Source: Ktedonobacteraceae bacterium
GTDB lineage: Bacteria; Chloroflexota; Ktedonobacteria; Ktedonobacterales; Ktedonobacteraceae
DNA: 52,278 bases
NCBI GenBank assembly: GCA_014896635.1
Contig: JADBKA010000002.1
Coordinates: 1 to 52,278 of the forward strand
Direction of reading: 5' to 3'
This document shows positions 52,242 through 52,278 of this stretch, one piece after another (positions within the stretch are counted from its first letter, which is position 1; the number at the start of each line of letters is the position of its first letter). The notes below the pieces were generated by a model, which was given only the letters and a program-made list of their open reading frames with translations, had not been told where the DNA came from and did no database searches. A program made the translations under genes and the position numbers.

Positions 52242-52278
52242 ATGACATTTTTTCGCAATCGGATGTTTCTTGAAGGCA
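52242..52278 (+). CDS. Start of an unidentified gene, cut by the window edge
   Basis: An ATG at 52242, seven bases after AAGGTG and 28 bp after the rsfS stop, opens a frame (MTFFRNRMFLEG) that runs to the end of the window. Only 12 residues are visible, so no product can be named. The ribosome site and spacing suggest the next gene of the rsfS operon. Confidence 0.45.
   Translation, partial: MTFFRNRMFLEG

Overview
The window looks like a piece of a Ktedonobacteria-type Chloroflexota chromosome. This is inferred from gene content: many Hanks-type Ser/Thr kinases, large STAND/TPR and HEAT proteins, PIG-L and CHAT proteins, and Gram-positive-like wall genes in a mid-GC background. No rRNA or marker phylogeny is available here. 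About 33 genes lie on both strands in short operons. I found no rRNA or tRNA gene, CRISPR array or intact transposase.

1-7.5 kb: a site-2 protease cut by the left edge, two tandem MHS-type MFS transporters, and a divergent two-component system (dCache-like sensor kinase plus OmpR-type regulator), together resembling a sensing-and-uptake locus for a small metabolite. 7.5-13.2 kb: an ArsR-type regulator with a clear sigma-70 promoter, then three damaged genes in a row: an MFS gene with a large in-frame internal deletion, a frameshifted tex, and a Ser/Thr kinase whose membrane part lies in another frame. 13.3-19.6 kb: a trans-sulfuration PLP enzyme, a group-2 sigma factor, a second Ser/Thr kinase, a HEAT-repeat protein and CcdA. 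19.7-22.4 kb: an RsrA-like zinc anti-sigma factor divergent from a SigR-like ECF sigma, forming a probable thiol-redox module with CcdA, then a queuosine-salvage (DUF2419) enzyme.

22.5-29.7 kb: an envelope block with a MurE-type ligase, an unusual MraY-type transferase carrying a ~230-residue cytosolic extension, a strong terminator, a non-coding stretch with several perfect hairpins, and a two-gene operon for a processive GT2 glycosyltransferase. 29.7-36.3 kb: a P-type cation ATPase convergent with a 1,289-residue CHAT-STAND-TPR protein whose protease domain appears to hold an inserted zinc ribbon. This is the best candidate here for a poorly described signalling or defence protein. 36.4-42.5 kb: Obg, a type II NADH dehydrogenase, a TreT-like GT4 enzyme with a long N-terminal extension and a structured leader, and a rhomboid protease.

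42.7-52.3 kb: a gal operon (unknown gene, galT, galK) preceded by a strong dyad, a G-rich quadruplex-prone intergenic region, a methyltransferase, a small unknown gene with mutY, a PIG-L deacetylase, a third (membrane) Ser/Thr kinase with a jelly-roll-like ectodomain, folK, and rsfS behind a near-consensus promoter and long hairpin-rich leader. All functional names rest on motifs read by eye; no database search was run.
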